Source of the DNA: Bacillus sp. DTU_2020_1000418_1_SI_GHA_SEK_038
Lineage (GTDB): Bacteria > Bacillota > Bacilli > Bacillales > Cytobacillaceae
Direction: 5' to 3'
Length of the DNA: 64,000 nt
NCBI RefSeq assembly: GCF_032341175.1
Contig: NZ_CP135435.1
Location: 2,976,001-3,040,000 of the forward strand
The notes under the pieces are model-generated. The model was not told where the DNA came from and searched no databases. It saw only the letters and a program-made list of their open reading frames with translations. The number at the start of each line of letters is the position of its first letter. Within the stretch, counting starts at the first letter, position 1. A program made the position numbers and the translations under genes. Below are positions 45,042 to 53,992 of the stretch, one piece after another.

Positions 45042-45245
45042 ATGCTGAAGAGCAATATAGGGAAATTAATAGATGAATCTCCTTACAAGAACGAATATGT
45101 CATGAGGTATATGGAGGTATCAAGAAACACACTGAGTAATTGGAGGACAGGAAAAGCGTTCCCTTCAATTGAAAAGGCTTTTAAGTTATCGAGGTTGTTG
45201 AATAAAACGGTTGAAGAACTATTTGAATGGGAGGATAGAAAATGA
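45042..45245 (+). CDS. XRE-family HTH regulator
   Basis: The 67-residue protein is a single helix-turn-helix: YVMRYMEVSRNTLSNWRTGK is the recognition region and AFKLSRLLNKTVEELFEWED the C-terminal helices. Such small Cro/C-type proteins control phage decisions. The start is ATG 45,042 behind GGTGAT; a frame from 45,021 has less support. It overlaps the next gene by 4 bases and is divergent from the FtsK cassette, which it may regulate. Confidence 0.82.
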   Translation: MLKSNIGKLIDESPYKNEYVMRYMEVSRNTLSNWRTGKAFPSIEKAFKLSRLLNKTVEELFEWEDRK

Positions 45246-45604
45246 TATTTGAATTGTTAGGTGCTGCATTAGGTGCTATATTAGGTGCGTTGCTGATCTT
45301 TACGTTAATTTCATTCTTTTTAGATGTAATCACTAGGTATAGAATAAGTATTTCGAAGAATTTGAACATAACTTTAGTATTAACGATTGTTTTCGCTGTT
45401 GTTTGGGGAGAAATATGGGGTTTGTCACCGGATGAATCCATTATTCGGTATGTTCCTGGGATATTGATTATCTATTTTTATGATAGGTACAAAAAACTAA
45501 AAAAGAAATGTCCGCATTGTCAGGAAAGGATTAAACTTAACGCCAGCAAATGCAAGCATTGTCAAACTGCTTTGGAGAATAAAGTATATGAAAGTATTAA
45601 TTGA
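45242..45604 (+). CDS. Membrane protein with C-terminal zinc ribbon
   Basis: The 120-residue product has three hydrophobic stretches (LLGAALGAILGALLIFTLIS, ITLVLTIVFAVVWGEIW and YVPGILIIYFYD) and a C-terminal CPHCQERI...ASKCKHCQ zinc ribbon. The layout recalls small membrane sensors with a cytoplasmic zinc ribbon. It is translationally coupled to the XRE gene (ATGA). Function is unknown; in this position a lysogeny accessory role is possible. Confidence 0.7.
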   Translation: MIFELLGAALGAILGALLIFTLISFFLDVITRYRISISKNLNITLVLTIVFAVVWGEIWGLSPDESIIRYVPGILIIYFYDRYKKLKKKCPHCQERIKLNASKCKHCQTALENKVYESIN

Positions 45605-45854
45605 AACTCATACAAGGGTTGAAGGAACTGGCAACATGCGCCGGGGTGAATTTTATGTGAATGATCAGGAATTTAAAGAAAATCCGGACTTTACTGTCGG
45701 GGTTGTGGCTTATGAATGGGTTGAGCAGCAGAAGCGAGAAACTGGATTTAGAGACACTGTTATTGAAAAGGTAATCTGGAATGAGGTAAATGACATTACT
45801 GAACTCGTAAAACAAATTAGACCGATTGAACCAATTGACGATTTACCATTTTAA
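45588..45854 (+). CDS. Hypothetical phage protein, 88 residues
   Basis: I do not recognise this soluble acidic protein. Its ATG overlaps the end of the zinc-ribbon gene by 17 bases and follows GGAGAATAAAG, so it belongs to the same three-gene transcript. Features are FYVNDQEFKENPDFTVGVVA and a C-terminus rich in Pro/Ile/Asp (RPIEPIDDLPF). A terminator follows at once. Confidence 0.65.
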   Translation: MKVLIETHTRVEGTGNMRRGEFYVNDQEFKENPDFTVGVVAYEWVEQQKRETGFRDTVIEKVIWNEVNDITELVKQIRPIEPIDDLPF

Positions 45855-45882
45855 GCCCCTCTCGAAAGAAGGGCTTTTTCTT
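45852..45882 (+). terminator. Terminator of the XRE cluster
   Basis: AAGCCC pairs with GGGCTT, with CTCTC/GAAAG-rich loop, followed by five T on the plus strand. It separates the cluster from the convergent amidase gene. Confidence 0.75.
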
Positions 45883-46627
45883 ATTTCAACTTCTTTTCTA
45901 ATTCTTCTACTCGGCGGGCTAACGGAATCATTGCATTCCATACATAATACTGATTTACTTCACGGAATGGTTTTTTCCCGTCAGTAATTCCTAAACGAAT
46001 AGCTTCTTGCCTAACGGCTTCCTGTCCTGGAGTTAGAGTTTGTTCGCTCACAGATTTTACCTCCTTTGGATTTAAAGGCTTATATACGACACCTTCATCT
46101 CTGCAAATTGCTCGAACCACACATTCATACATACCTTCACGGTAGGCCTTATCTTTTATTTTTTCAGATTGTGGACCATCCACAAAATCATATTCAATTA
46201 TTGTTGTACGACAGTTACCGGTGCGCCTATGCATGTAATAAAAATCTTGTTTCGGATTGTTAGGAAGAGACTTAAAGAATACTGGTCTAGATCTTACAGG
46301 ATAGCCAGCTGCTCTAAATTCCTCAATAAGGAAATGCTCGAACTTCCCATCAGAATGTATAGAATGGATCACCTCTATACCGCTTCCACCACTAGCGTTA
46401 AAATGGTGCGACATACACTTTTTAAACTTTTTAACCTTTGCCACTCTTTGATCTTCATCTAAAGTTTCATCCTTATACCTAGTGCACTCACTCTCTATTC
46501 CATGATCTGACAAACGTTTATTTACATAGAGAGCCGCTTCAAGAGTGTACACTTTTTCAATATTACCTTTCGCAACCGCGCCTGGATCTTTTCCACCATG
46601 ACCAGCATCTTGTTTCCAGTTAGTCAC
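45881..46627 (-). CDS. N-acetylmuramoyl-L-alanine amidase (endolysin)
   Basis: The 248-residue protein is an Amidase_3-type endolysin that cuts the amide between muramic acid and L-alanine. The first zinc motif is QDAGHGGKDPGAVAKGN, then SHHFNASGGSGIEVIHS with the second His, and a Glu in TTIIEYDFVDGPQ. The C-terminal 60 residues are a linker plus helices (VRQEAIRLGITDGKKPFREV, NAMIPLARRVEELEKKL) like phage wall-binding/SLH-type tails. It starts at GTG, 2 bases after the holin stop. With the holin it forms the lysis cassette. Confidence 0.92.
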   Translation of the reverse strand: MTNWKQDAGHGGKDPGAVAKGNIEKVYTLEAALYVNKRLSDHGIESECTRYKDETLDEDQRVAKVKKFKKCMSHHFNASGGSGIEVIHSIHSDGKFEHFLIEEFRAAGYPVRSRPVFFKSLPNNPKQDFYYMHRRTGNCRTTIIEYDFVDGPQSEKIKDKAYREGMYECVVRAICRDEGVVYKPLNPKEVKSVSEQTLTPGQEAVRQEAIRLGITDGKKPFREVNQYYVWNAMIPLARRVEELEKKLK

Positions 46628-46629
46628 CT

Positions 46630-46992
46630 TTACTCACCTTTTCCGACTTTATTTTTATCGAAATACTTCGTGAGGAACTTCATATCAATTCCGATTCTGC
46701 TGAAATTCTCAATAATGCTTAACCCCTCATATGCCGCAATTAAACCCACACCTAGCTTAATAATGTAGCCTTGCGAATCTAAATAAGCATCAATAAACAC
46801 AAGAAAAGCGAGCGCAACAAGCTCACCTACTTTTCGAATAAAGCCTATATAATTTATGGAACTATTGATTTTCTTTTGCGCTCCTGCTGCCAATAAACCT
46901 GTCACTACGTCAAAAAGAATTAGCCCCAAGACAAAAAACCAAAAGTTGCCCACTATATTAGTTATGTCAAAACCGCCAATAATTTCCTGCAT
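46630..46992 (-). CDS. Phage holin
   Basis: The 120-residue membrane protein has WFFVLGLILFDVVTGLLAAG, ELVALAFLVFIDAYL and IIKLGVGLIAAYEGLSIIENF, the pattern of the toxin-secretion/phage-lysis holin family (Phage_holin_4). It forms membrane holes to free the amidase. The start is ATG 46,992 behind GGGGAGG; an upstream in-frame ATG is part of that site. It lies directly before the amidase. Confidence 0.92.
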   Translation of the reverse strand: MQEIIGGFDITNIVGNFWFFVLGLILFDVVTGLLAAGAQKKINSSINYIGFIRKVGELVALAFLVFIDAYLDSQGYIIKLGVGLIAAYEGLSIIENFSRIGIDMKFLTKYFDKNKVGKGE

Positions 46993-47006
46993 TGTTTTCC
47001 TCCCCA

Positions 47007-47037
47007 TAAAAAAGAGGACTGAAATTTATCAGCCCTC
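47007..47037 (-). terminator. Hairpin before the holin gene
   Basis: GAGGGCTGA and TCAGTCCTC pair on the minus strand, followed by six T. It overlaps the stop of the 81-residue gene and may limit read-through into the lysis genes. Confidence 0.75.
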
Positions 47038-47281
47038 AAAAATGTTTTTTGAATCCTTTTTCATCCCGGGTTTTGTCATCTTTGAAAATACTAACGACAA
47101 TATCCTTTATGACTATTAATAATTTAACCACACCAACTATCACGACTAAGAAAAAGATACCACCAAACACAATACTTAATAGTGGGTCTAAAAAGGATAT
47201 GGTGTGGATATAAGCTAAATAAATTACAATCCCCAATGGAATCCAGAATAAAGGGGATAGATACTCAAACAGTTTCTTCAA
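47036..47281 (-). CDS. Small two-helix membrane protein
   Basis: The 81-residue product has two hydrophobic helices (SPLFWIPLGIVIYLAYIHTI and IVFGGIFFLVVIVGVVKLLI) and a charged tail. It starts at TTG behind GGTGGTGAG. Next to the holin it may be an antiholin or second holin, but no family was recognised. Confidence 0.7.
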   Translation of the reverse strand: MKKLFEYLSPLFWIPLGIVIYLAYIHTISFLDPLLSIVFGGIFFLVVIVGVVKLLIVIKDIVVSIFKDDKTRDEKGFKKHF

Positions 47282-47292
47282 GTTCTCACCAC

Positions 47293-50200
47293 CTACGGGA
47301 TTCTATTACCCGCCTTCGCAATTTGAGTAATCGCCTGGTCAATTCGTTTGATTACCTCTGTTTTTTCTTTACCGCTCATATTCGGATCATCAATAACCGC
47401 ACGTTTAGCTGCTTGCAATTCGCTGATTTCCTTAGATAGCTTGTTAATTGTCTGGTATGTCTCGCTGTTTTCGTGGTCAGGGTTATGTTTCTTCGCTGAC
47501 AGATTTTCACGCCTTAACTTTTCCATTCGTTTGTAGAAGTCATTTACACTCTGGTTATTGCCATCGAGATTTTTAACTACAAAACGATTTAATACTGGCA
47601 TATCCGCAATTCCGCGATCAGGCATTTCAGGACGTTCAACACCGCCTAATTTAGCCCCCAAGTCTGTAAGCTTTAAAGCATAATTCCCCAAACCGCCTGT
47701 ATACCCTTTGAAAACATGTTCTGCTTTTCTTGGTGATTTTTTCGCAATAGCACCAAACTTTTTCGAGATTTCACTTTGATATGGCCCAAACTGATCTTCA
47801 GGCAACATGTCTTGTTCACGCCTAGGCACGATAGGAGAATCAAAGTGTATACTCTTATTCCCAAATACTTCAATCCATGGAAGAAAAGCAGTTGGAATCC
47901 AGTTAGGTGTAAAGGCTTCGCGGACTGTTTTCCCAAATCCTTCGAATGCTTTCGGATCATTCGTTTTCATGGAGTCCAACAATCTCTCAAAAGACGTACC
48001 GAACATAACCCCTGCTTCAAACGGTTTAGGAAGTTTGTAAATCTGATCTCCGGCTTTGAAGTGCCAAAACAAATCTCTTTCACGTTGTGGGATCTCTCTA
48101 TACCATTCTTGGTCGTGATTATAGTAATATGCCACGACAGATGGTAATGTGATGCTGGTTATCGCCTTAACGGGAGCTTTAACTGGATGTTCTTTAAAGG
48201 TTCGAGCTAGTTTATCCATAGACTGAACAGCTGCATTAAAGAAAGCTGTTACTTGGTTGTATTGCCTTCCGATGTTTCCAGCTCGGCTAAAGTCAATCAA
48301 ATCACGTGAAGAGAATGCCGCTTCTTTTGGTGTAGCACCCTTTTTCAATCCTTTCTTAAATTCACCTACCCTTGTGGATTCTTCCGTGATCTCGGAAAGC
48401 TTTCGTAAAGGTTCAAGCGCTGACTTTATAGGACTCCTTGCTACATTCTTAGTTTTTTGCCATGCGGTTTGTTTTATCATCTTACGCAAATCTTGTTGTA
48501 GATATTCGCGGTCAAGTGTTGATAAAACCGAGTTTGCACCGCCACTTTGCTTCCATAGCCAATAATCGCTATCTTTCTTTAGAACACTTTTCATCCCTTT
48601 TGCCATATCTACAAATGGAATAAATCCATACTTGGAGTTTACAAAGGCAGACAACTGATCTCTGAAAATGTTTACTGGCCCGAAGTCAGGAGAGAGCACA
48701 GCACCAGCGCGCAATGATCTTGCAGGGATGCCCATGACATTAAGAAAGACATTTTGTTTTTGTGCATCCAACGAAAGCATAGCCTTGTATAAATCCTCTT
48801 GAAGTTCCATTTCAATCTTCTGCCCATCTTTGTACACGTAAACTTTATTCCCTTCGCCTTTAAAGAGATTATCAATCGCATCTGTTCGGCCGTCAGTCAT
48901 TTGGATGGTTGCATCATCCAGGACACTAGAAAGATTATCAATCGAACTGTCTTGCTTGGTTACGTTTGTAATCCGGCCCCACATGTTATCCTTTGGCGCA
49001 CTCTTGATTAAATCATGTAACGCCACTCCGACTTTGTTTCTTTCTGCAATGTTCGTGATAACATACGTGTTCTTAACCAAACTTTCAACAGGGTTAATGA
49101 TTGGTTTTTCTGAGCCTGTTCTCTGTTTCACGGGATTGGTCAGACTAGCAAACTTCTTTTTCGGGCTAATCGGTTCAAACCCTCTCACCCTTGGCTCCTG
49201 CACCCGGTTCATCGGAATATAGTTAGGGTTATCCTTGAAAATTTGCTCGATTGCATCATCGGTGTAATAGCCGGATTCTTTTAATTCTTTCATAAGCGTT
49301 TGACTATACTTCACTAATTCCTTTTGATGCTCTTTAAATGCTGGTGATTCCGCTTCAAGTTGGCGAATAGCCGCTTCTGCAAGCTGATAATCATTCATTC
49401 CTTCGACATTCTTTGGCTTAATTCCTGCTGTTAATCCTTTTTGGTCATAATCTAAAGCACGTTTAGAAGTTGTATAGGCAAGAAAATCATCTATTTTATT
49501 CTCGATTGGCTTAATGATCTCTTTAAGGGATTTCGCCACTTTTTGACCTTGTTCATTAAACACTCCGCCGTTTAAATAAGTTTCTGCTTTCCCTGCCACT
49601 CCACGCGCTAATTGAGCCAGTTTGTGAGGGTCATTTTCGATTTTAATACCTTTACCGCCTAAATCCTTTGTAGCTTTATTTACTGCGTGCAAATCACTTA
49701 CAAGAGCAGTGTAGACTTTATCAAAAGACCACTTAGACTTTTCTCGTTTTCCTGTTGTATCAATCTGTTGTTTTACTATCTCTTTCGGATTATTTATGTC
49801 AATCGGTGTACGGTCGACAGGTGTACCTCGAATAATTTTTGGTTCTTTAGCCTTTGAAGCAGAAATAGCTTCAAAACCTTTTGTTGTTTTCCCGCTCATC
49901 ACAGGAGTGTTTTTAATGTCAGCCTTATTCCAACCTTTAGGAATTGTTTTTTGTGATTGGCTAAACTGCTTCACCAAACTATCCTGTGGTCTGCTAAAAC
50001 GCAAAGCATCAAATGAAGGTTCTGGCTGTTTAGGTGGTGCTAAATCCTCTGCGTGTTTGAACATCTCATCTAAGGTTGCTAATCGGCTTATTTTAGGTTC
50101 TGGCTTCTTTGGAGGAAATAAAGCTTTTATCTTTTCATTAACAAGTGGATCTTCTCTTAAATCATCTTTGATCGTTCTCTTTGGTGGTTCTGGAATAGGT

Positions 50201-51828
50201 TCTGGTTTAGGTGCTGGTGGCGATTCGAATCCCTTTGGATAGGCAAGGTCAACTGCTTGTTCTAAGCGAATCGGCTCATCATATCGAGCAAACTGGCTCC
50301 ACAAATCTTCCAAAGCTTCAGGAGTCATACGGTTCATGTCATAATTATCGTTTACATGACGAGCGAATTCTTCATATCTGCCCTGCCAATATACTTGCCC
50401 TCTACTTAAATGGTCAATAGGAGTTTCAATGGGTGTTAAATCAGGTCGAGACTTCGGTGTATGCTTTCCGCTTTGGGCAAAATTAACTCCCGCCTGTTCA
50501 AATTCCCCTCTTTTAGCTGCAATCCTCATTACATCTGGCATTTGTGGGATAGGACTCGATAATCCGTTTGGTTGTTTAAAAGCGTTGTTGAAGGTTTCTG
50601 AATTCGGTTTTACTCTTGGTCCAGGTAATTGCAACTGTGGTTCTGGAAGCCCTAATGGTTTAGCTGGTGCTGGAATTGGTGTTTCTTTAGGTGCCGGCAA
50701 AGCTAATAATTCCTCTGTTTGTGGCCTAACATTCTTCGCCGCTCTTGCGCCTTTTATTAAATTGTAAATTCCGTGCATAGCAGGATCTAAAACTGCTCCA
50801 GCAGTCAATCCAATCCCTGTTCTAATAGCGTGGTCTTTCATGTCATAAGCTTCTGAATTCACCATTTCATTGACCGCTGAAATTCCACCCTCTGCAATTC
50901 CTCCTGCTAAACCGCCTGTAATTGCTTTTTGTCCATATGGATTCGCAATCTTAGAGAAGGCAGGAACTTTATTTAAAGCATGATTTGCTAACTTATAAGC
51001 TTGTCCATAAGGAGCGATAGCAGCTGCTAATAAACCGCCTGTGTTTAGGATTTTTGTTTCAAGCCCTCTGTCCTTTTGAGCAGCTTTAACAACCGGGTTA
51101 TCAGGAGCATTTTGCGCCATCCGTTCAGCGTTCCCAGGCGCGATAAACTCAGTGGCACCTTTTGAAATAGGAGCAAGAAAACGGTCAGCTAAACCTAACA
51201 TTCCATCACGTTCTCCATCACCATCCACATCTTTGCTAGTGAGGAAATCGCCAACTTTACCTAGGAATCCCTTTTGGGGTTTACTGTCATTTTTTTTTAA
51301 TGCGTCAAAACCCTTTTTCTCCGCTGGCTCATTGCTATACTGTGCGATTAAATCTGCTGTTGTAGGCTTTTTATTTGCTTCTTTTTGTAAGCTTTTAGAA
51401 AACTCCTTATACTCCCTTTCAGAACGGAATTGACCGTTAGAGAGTTTGTCGTACAAGGAATTAATGTACTCACTGACACTAAACCCCTTTTCCTTTACTT
51501 GAGCCTGTAAATACGGGTCATTTCGGATTTCTTCTCCTACGCGGTAAGCACCTTGAGATCTCATATCGTCAAGAGTTAATGTGGAACCATCCCGTTTAAT
51601 CAGCGTATTATTTTCTAAGTTATCAGACCACAAACTTTGTTTTGATGCTTCTTTTTGCGCTTTCTGATATTCTTTTAATCGTCTTTGATAATCTTGTTTT
51701 TCGAAATCAGCTTTCGCTTTAGTCGCTCCAATACTTCGAGCATTAGAAAGACCGACATCAAAAGAGCCGGCCCCGTAACGAGATTCAAATATTTTTTTAT
51801 ACTTGTTTTCATCAAAATTAGATGCCAT
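47293..51828 (-). CDS. Very large virion protein, likely internal/ejection protein
   Basis: The 1,511-residue protein is the largest in the window. Residues about 1-130 are charged and helical. About 190-380 are Ala/Gly-rich with hydrophobic stretches (AITGGLAGGIAEGGISAVNE). About 370-600 are Pro/Lys/Glu-rich (LPAPKETPIPAPAKPLGLPE), disordered. About 1,000-1,340 form a conserved-looking domain with GIPARSLRAGAVLSPDFGPV, NIFRDQLSAF, SSRDLIDFSRAGNIGRQYNQ and AFFNAAVQSMDKLARTF, similar to the LPD38-type domains of podovirus internal virion proteins. Low hydrophobicity and the domain layout differ from a tape measure. ATG follows GAGGGGTG. Confidence 0.75.
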   Translation of the reverse strand: MASNFDENKYKKIFESRYGAGSFDVGLSNARSIGATKAKADFEKQDYQRRLKEYQKAQKEASKQSLWSDNLENNTLIKRDGSTLTLDDMRSQGAYRVGEEIRNDPYLQAQVKEKGFSVSEYINSLYDKLSNGQFRSEREYKEFSKSLQKEANKKPTTADLIAQYSNEPAEKKGFDALKKNDSKPQKGFLGKVGDFLTSKDVDGDGERDGMLGLADRFLAPISKGATEFIAPGNAERMAQNAPDNPVVKAAQKDRGLETKILNTGGLLAAAIAPYGQAYKLANHALNKVPAFSKIANPYGQKAITGGLAGGIAEGGISAVNEMVNSEAYDMKDHAIRTGIGLTAGAVLDPAMHGIYNLIKGARAAKNVRPQTEELLALPAPKETPIPAPAKPLGLPEPQLQLPGPRVKPNSETFNNAFKQPNGLSSPIPQMPDVMRIAAKRGEFEQAGVNFAQSGKHTPKSRPDLTPIETPIDHLSRGQVYWQGRYEEFARHVNDNYDMNRMTPEALEDLWSQFARYDEPIRLEQAVDLAYPKGFESPPAPKPEPIPEPPKRTIKDDLREDPLVNEKIKALFPPKKPEPKISRLATLDEMFKHAEDLAPPKQPEPSFDALRFSRPQDSLVKQFSQSQKTIPKGWNKADIKNTPVMSGKTTKGFEAISASKAKEPKIIRGTPVDRTPIDINNPKEIVKQQIDTTGKREKSKWSFDKVYTALVSDLHAVNKATKDLGGKGIKIENDPHKLAQLARGVAGKAETYLNGGVFNEQGQKVAKSLKEIIKPIENKIDDFLAYTTSKRALDYDQKGLTAGIKPKNVEGMNDYQLAEAAIRQLEAESPAFKEHQKELVKYSQTLMKELKESGYYTDDAIEQIFKDNPNYIPMNRVQEPRVRGFEPISPKKKFASLTNPVKQRTGSEKPIINPVESLVKNTYVITNIAERNKVGVALHDLIKSAPKDNMWGRITNVTKQDSSIDNLSSVLDDATIQMTDGRTDAIDNLFKGEGNKVYVYKDGQKIEMELQEDLYKAMLSLDAQKQNVFLNVMGIPARSLRAGAVLSPDFGPVNIFRDQLSAFVNSKYGFIPFVDMAKGMKSVLKKDSDYWLWKQSGGANSVLSTLDREYLQQDLRKMIKQTAWQKTKNVARSPIKSALEPLRKLSEITEESTRVGEFKKGLKKGATPKEAAFSSRDLIDFSRAGNIGRQYNQVTAFFNAAVQSMDKLARTFKEHPVKAPVKAITSITLPSVVAYYYNHDQEWYREIPQRERDLFWHFKAGDQIYKLPKPFEAGVMFGTSFERLLDSMKTNDPKAFEGFGKTVREAFTPNWIPTAFLPWIEVFGNKSIHFDSPIVPRREQDMLPEDQFGPYQSEISKKFGAIAKKSPRKAEHVFKGYTGGLGNYALKLTDLGAKLGGVERPEMPDRGIADMPVLNRFVVKNLDGNNQSVNDFYKRMEKLRRENLSAKKHNPDHENSETYQTINKLSKEISELQAAKRAVIDDPNMSGKEKTEVIKRIDQAITQIAKAGNRIP

Positions 51829-51849
51829 GGTTGCACCCCTCTTTACTGT

Positions 51850-53388
51850 TTACTTTAAGAAACGAGATGGGTCAACCAGCCCACCTTTTGAATTAGTCAC
51901 TTCATAATGCAAATGGGCGCCTGTGGAACGTCCAGAGTTGCCGGATTTACCTATGAAGCTTCCTCTTGATACCTCTTGCCCTACTTTTACATTAACGCTG
52001 TCTAAATGGGCATAACGGTGTAGAAATCCATTCGCATCTTGAATAACGACTGTATTCCCATAGCTAGAATGACCACTCGTGGAAACGACTTTACCGCTAA
52101 CTGTTGAAGCTAGTGAAGTACCCTTTGGTACCGCCAAATCTACACCTCTATGTGAATCTTGTTTTCCGGTGAAGGGATCCGCTCGCCCTCCGTATTGTGA
52201 AGTGATCTTGTAGTCTTTTGTATTCGGAATCCAACCATCCCCTTTCACCTCTGTATTAAAACCCGCGTTTTGGTAGTAATCGATCATAGCTTGATTCATA
52301 GCTTGATCTAAATTTCCCCTGTATTCCATCTCATACATACGCCATGCAGCTTCTTCACCATATTGAGCTTTAGCCCATTCCAATTGAGCCTTTTCAGAAG
52401 CAGACATATTATTGAACACGTACTGTCTCCATGCTCTTGCATCCTTCTGTTCAGATTCCCATTCTGCATCTCTACGGGCATCACGGGACTGCTGATAACC
52501 AAAATTACGTTCATCAAGTGCCCTTTGATAGTCAAACTGCTGATTATATCGCTGGTCACCAATAAGATCTCGAGACCTGTTATAATCGAAATCACGTTGG
52601 TTAGTAAACTTGCCAAAGTCAAACTGTTCACGGTTAAGGTTAAGCCCTTCGACTCCAAGGTATTCAGATAAAGCCGCAGCACGCTCTTGCAACGCCATGT
52701 TTTGATCATACTCAACCATTCGTTGAGCCATTTCAGCAGTCTTAGCCGCCCTTTGAGCATCAAGATCAGAAACATTTGATTGGGTAGCTAAGCCGATTTT
52801 ATTCATTTGATCAGCTGCTAATCCGCTATGAGATAACCCTCGTTTACTAGCAACTTCAGATGCATTTAATTCGTTCTGATAACGCTGTTTATAGACGTTT
52901 TCTAATGCACGTTCATATAAGGGGTCTAGTTGTTGTTTTGCACGATCAGAAGCTTCACCATAAGACATAGCTTGTCGAGAACTAGGATTATAAGTACCTC
53001 TGGAACTACCTCCAGAAGATAATGCTGTATCACTGTTGTTCATCCCTTGTGCCACATCTTGTTGAGAAAAATAAGCATTCCAATCATCATACTTTGATGG
53101 CCCTTGAGTTGATTGACTAAAGTAGTCTTTCAAATTACCGGAATCATAAAGCTTCTGCTCGTTTGGTGATAACCATTGTCTACGGTTGTCCGGATTATCG
53201 TAGTAGCCGCTATTTACTTTTTGTAATTCATTACTTCGGTAATTATCTATTGCTTTATATTTATCATCGACAGTAGGAGGAGTATATCTTCCATACTTCT
53301 TATCGATTTCAGTTGGTGACAATCCAGTAAAATTACCCTGTTTTTGACGTTCCACTGCTAATTTATATTCATCTTCATATGTTGCCAT
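51850..53388 (-). CDS. Virion-associated M23 peptidase
   Basis: The 512-residue protein has a Gln/Tyr/Ser-rich N-terminus and helical middle (SDRAKQQLDPLYERALENVY, AAKTAEMAQRMVEYDQNMAL) and a C-terminal M23 domain at about 390-512. Zinc ligands are in DSHRGVDLAVPKG and GAHLHYEVTNSKG. GNTVVIQDANGFLHRYAHL is the typical LytM core. It probably opens peptidoglycan during DNA entry. ATG follows AAGGAG. It lies directly upstream of the 1,511-residue gene, as ejection proteins cluster in short-tailed phages. Confidence 0.87.
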   Translation of the reverse strand: MATYEDEYKLAVERQKQGNFTGLSPTEIDKKYGRYTPPTVDDKYKAIDNYRSNELQKVNSGYYDNPDNRRQWLSPNEQKLYDSGNLKDYFSQSTQGPSKYDDWNAYFSQQDVAQGMNNSDTALSSGGSSRGTYNPSSRQAMSYGEASDRAKQQLDPLYERALENVYKQRYQNELNASEVASKRGLSHSGLAADQMNKIGLATQSNVSDLDAQRAAKTAEMAQRMVEYDQNMALQERAAALSEYLGVEGLNLNREQFDFGKFTNQRDFDYNRSRDLIGDQRYNQQFDYQRALDERNFGYQQSRDARRDAEWESEQKDARAWRQYVFNNMSASEKAQLEWAKAQYGEEAAWRMYEMEYRGNLDQAMNQAMIDYYQNAGFNTEVKGDGWIPNTKDYKITSQYGGRADPFTGKQDSHRGVDLAVPKGTSLASTVSGKVVSTSGHSSYGNTVVIQDANGFLHRYAHLDSVNVKVGQEVSRGSFIGKSGNSGRSTGAHLHYEVTNSKGGLVDPSRFLK

Positions 53389-53412
53389 TTGCCATCAACT
53401 CCTTTCGAAGCA

Positions 53413-53438
53413 TAAAAAAGAGAGCCGTTAGGCTCTCC
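53413..53438 (-). terminator. Terminator after the XkdX-like gene
   Basis: A perfect 7-bp stem, GAGAGCC-TAAC-GGCTCTC, is followed by six T on the minus strand. It lies between the XkdX-like and virion peptidase genes and may set the level of the latter. Confidence 0.85.
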
Positions 53439-53441
53439 TGG

Positions 53442-53669
53442 TTATTCAGATACAGTTGGGTATTTGTATGCCATTGTATCGTTGAATTGTTCCTCATTAA
53501 TCCACCCTTGCGTGTAAGCATGCTTAATCTGATCATCGGTATAATTAGCTGCCGCGAATTGTTTAACCGGCTCAATATAAGCCGGGTCAATCGTTTCGAA
53601 TTTTGTCACACCAAACATGTAAATATTTCTTGCGTAGGTTGAAGTTCTAAATCCATAAATTACAGTCAT
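53442..53669 (-). CDS. XkdX-like small tail-fibre associated protein
   Basis: The 75-residue protein ends with the pattern typical of XkdX-family proteins: ANYTDDQIKHAYTQGWINEE then QFNDTMAYK. XkdX proteins are encoded next to tail-fibre genes in many Bacillus phages; the role is unknown. It is preceded by AGGAGTG and follows the 102-residue gene closely. Confidence 0.75.
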   Translation of the reverse strand: MTVIYGFRTSTYARNIYMFGVTKFETIDPAYIEPVKQFAAANYTDDQIKHAYTQGWINEEQFNDTMAYKYPTVSE

Positions 53670-53683
53670 TTAAATCACTCCTA

Positions 53684-53992
53684 TTATAAAGTAGAAAAGT
53701 AGAATTCCATAAACGCTTCTAAATCAACGCTCATAGCTTCTACTTGGGTTTTTAATAATTCTATTTCTGAAGGCGGTTGAGTAGGAGGTTCAATATCTGG
53801 CGCTTGTAGTTCTATAGCTACTACTTCTCCATTTACTTTCTGTAATTCAAAATACGCATAGGGAACATCTATAAAACCATAGTCCTCTATATTTCCACCA
53901 ACATTTAATTCAAAATCACGTTCAGGGGAAACACCTTGCGGAACGGTGCTAACAATTCGCAAGTCTGTTTTATGATAGATTTTCACACTCAT
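53684..53992 (-). CDS. Hypothetical tail-associated protein, 102 residues
   Basis: I do not recognise the family. The N-terminal half is beta-rich (SVKIYHKTDLRIVSTVPQGV), the C-terminal part has a Pro-rich hinge (APDIEPPTQPPSEIELLKTQ) and a helix (VEAMSVDLEAFMEFYF), like short proteins that sit beside fibres. The start ATG 53,992 overlaps the tail-fibre stop (ATGA) and follows GGAGGTG. Confidence 0.7.
   Translation of the reverse strand: MSVKIYHKTDLRIVSTVPQGVSPERDFELNVGGNIEDYGFIDVPYAYFELQKVNGEVVAIELQAPDIEPPTQPPSEIELLKTQVEAMSVDLEAFMEFYFSTL

Noticed and set aside
49796..50767. Several plus-strand ORFs of 69-148 codons inside the 1,511-residue gene.
   Set aside because: They are antisense to a long gene with good ribosome-binding site and composition; no start signals of their own.
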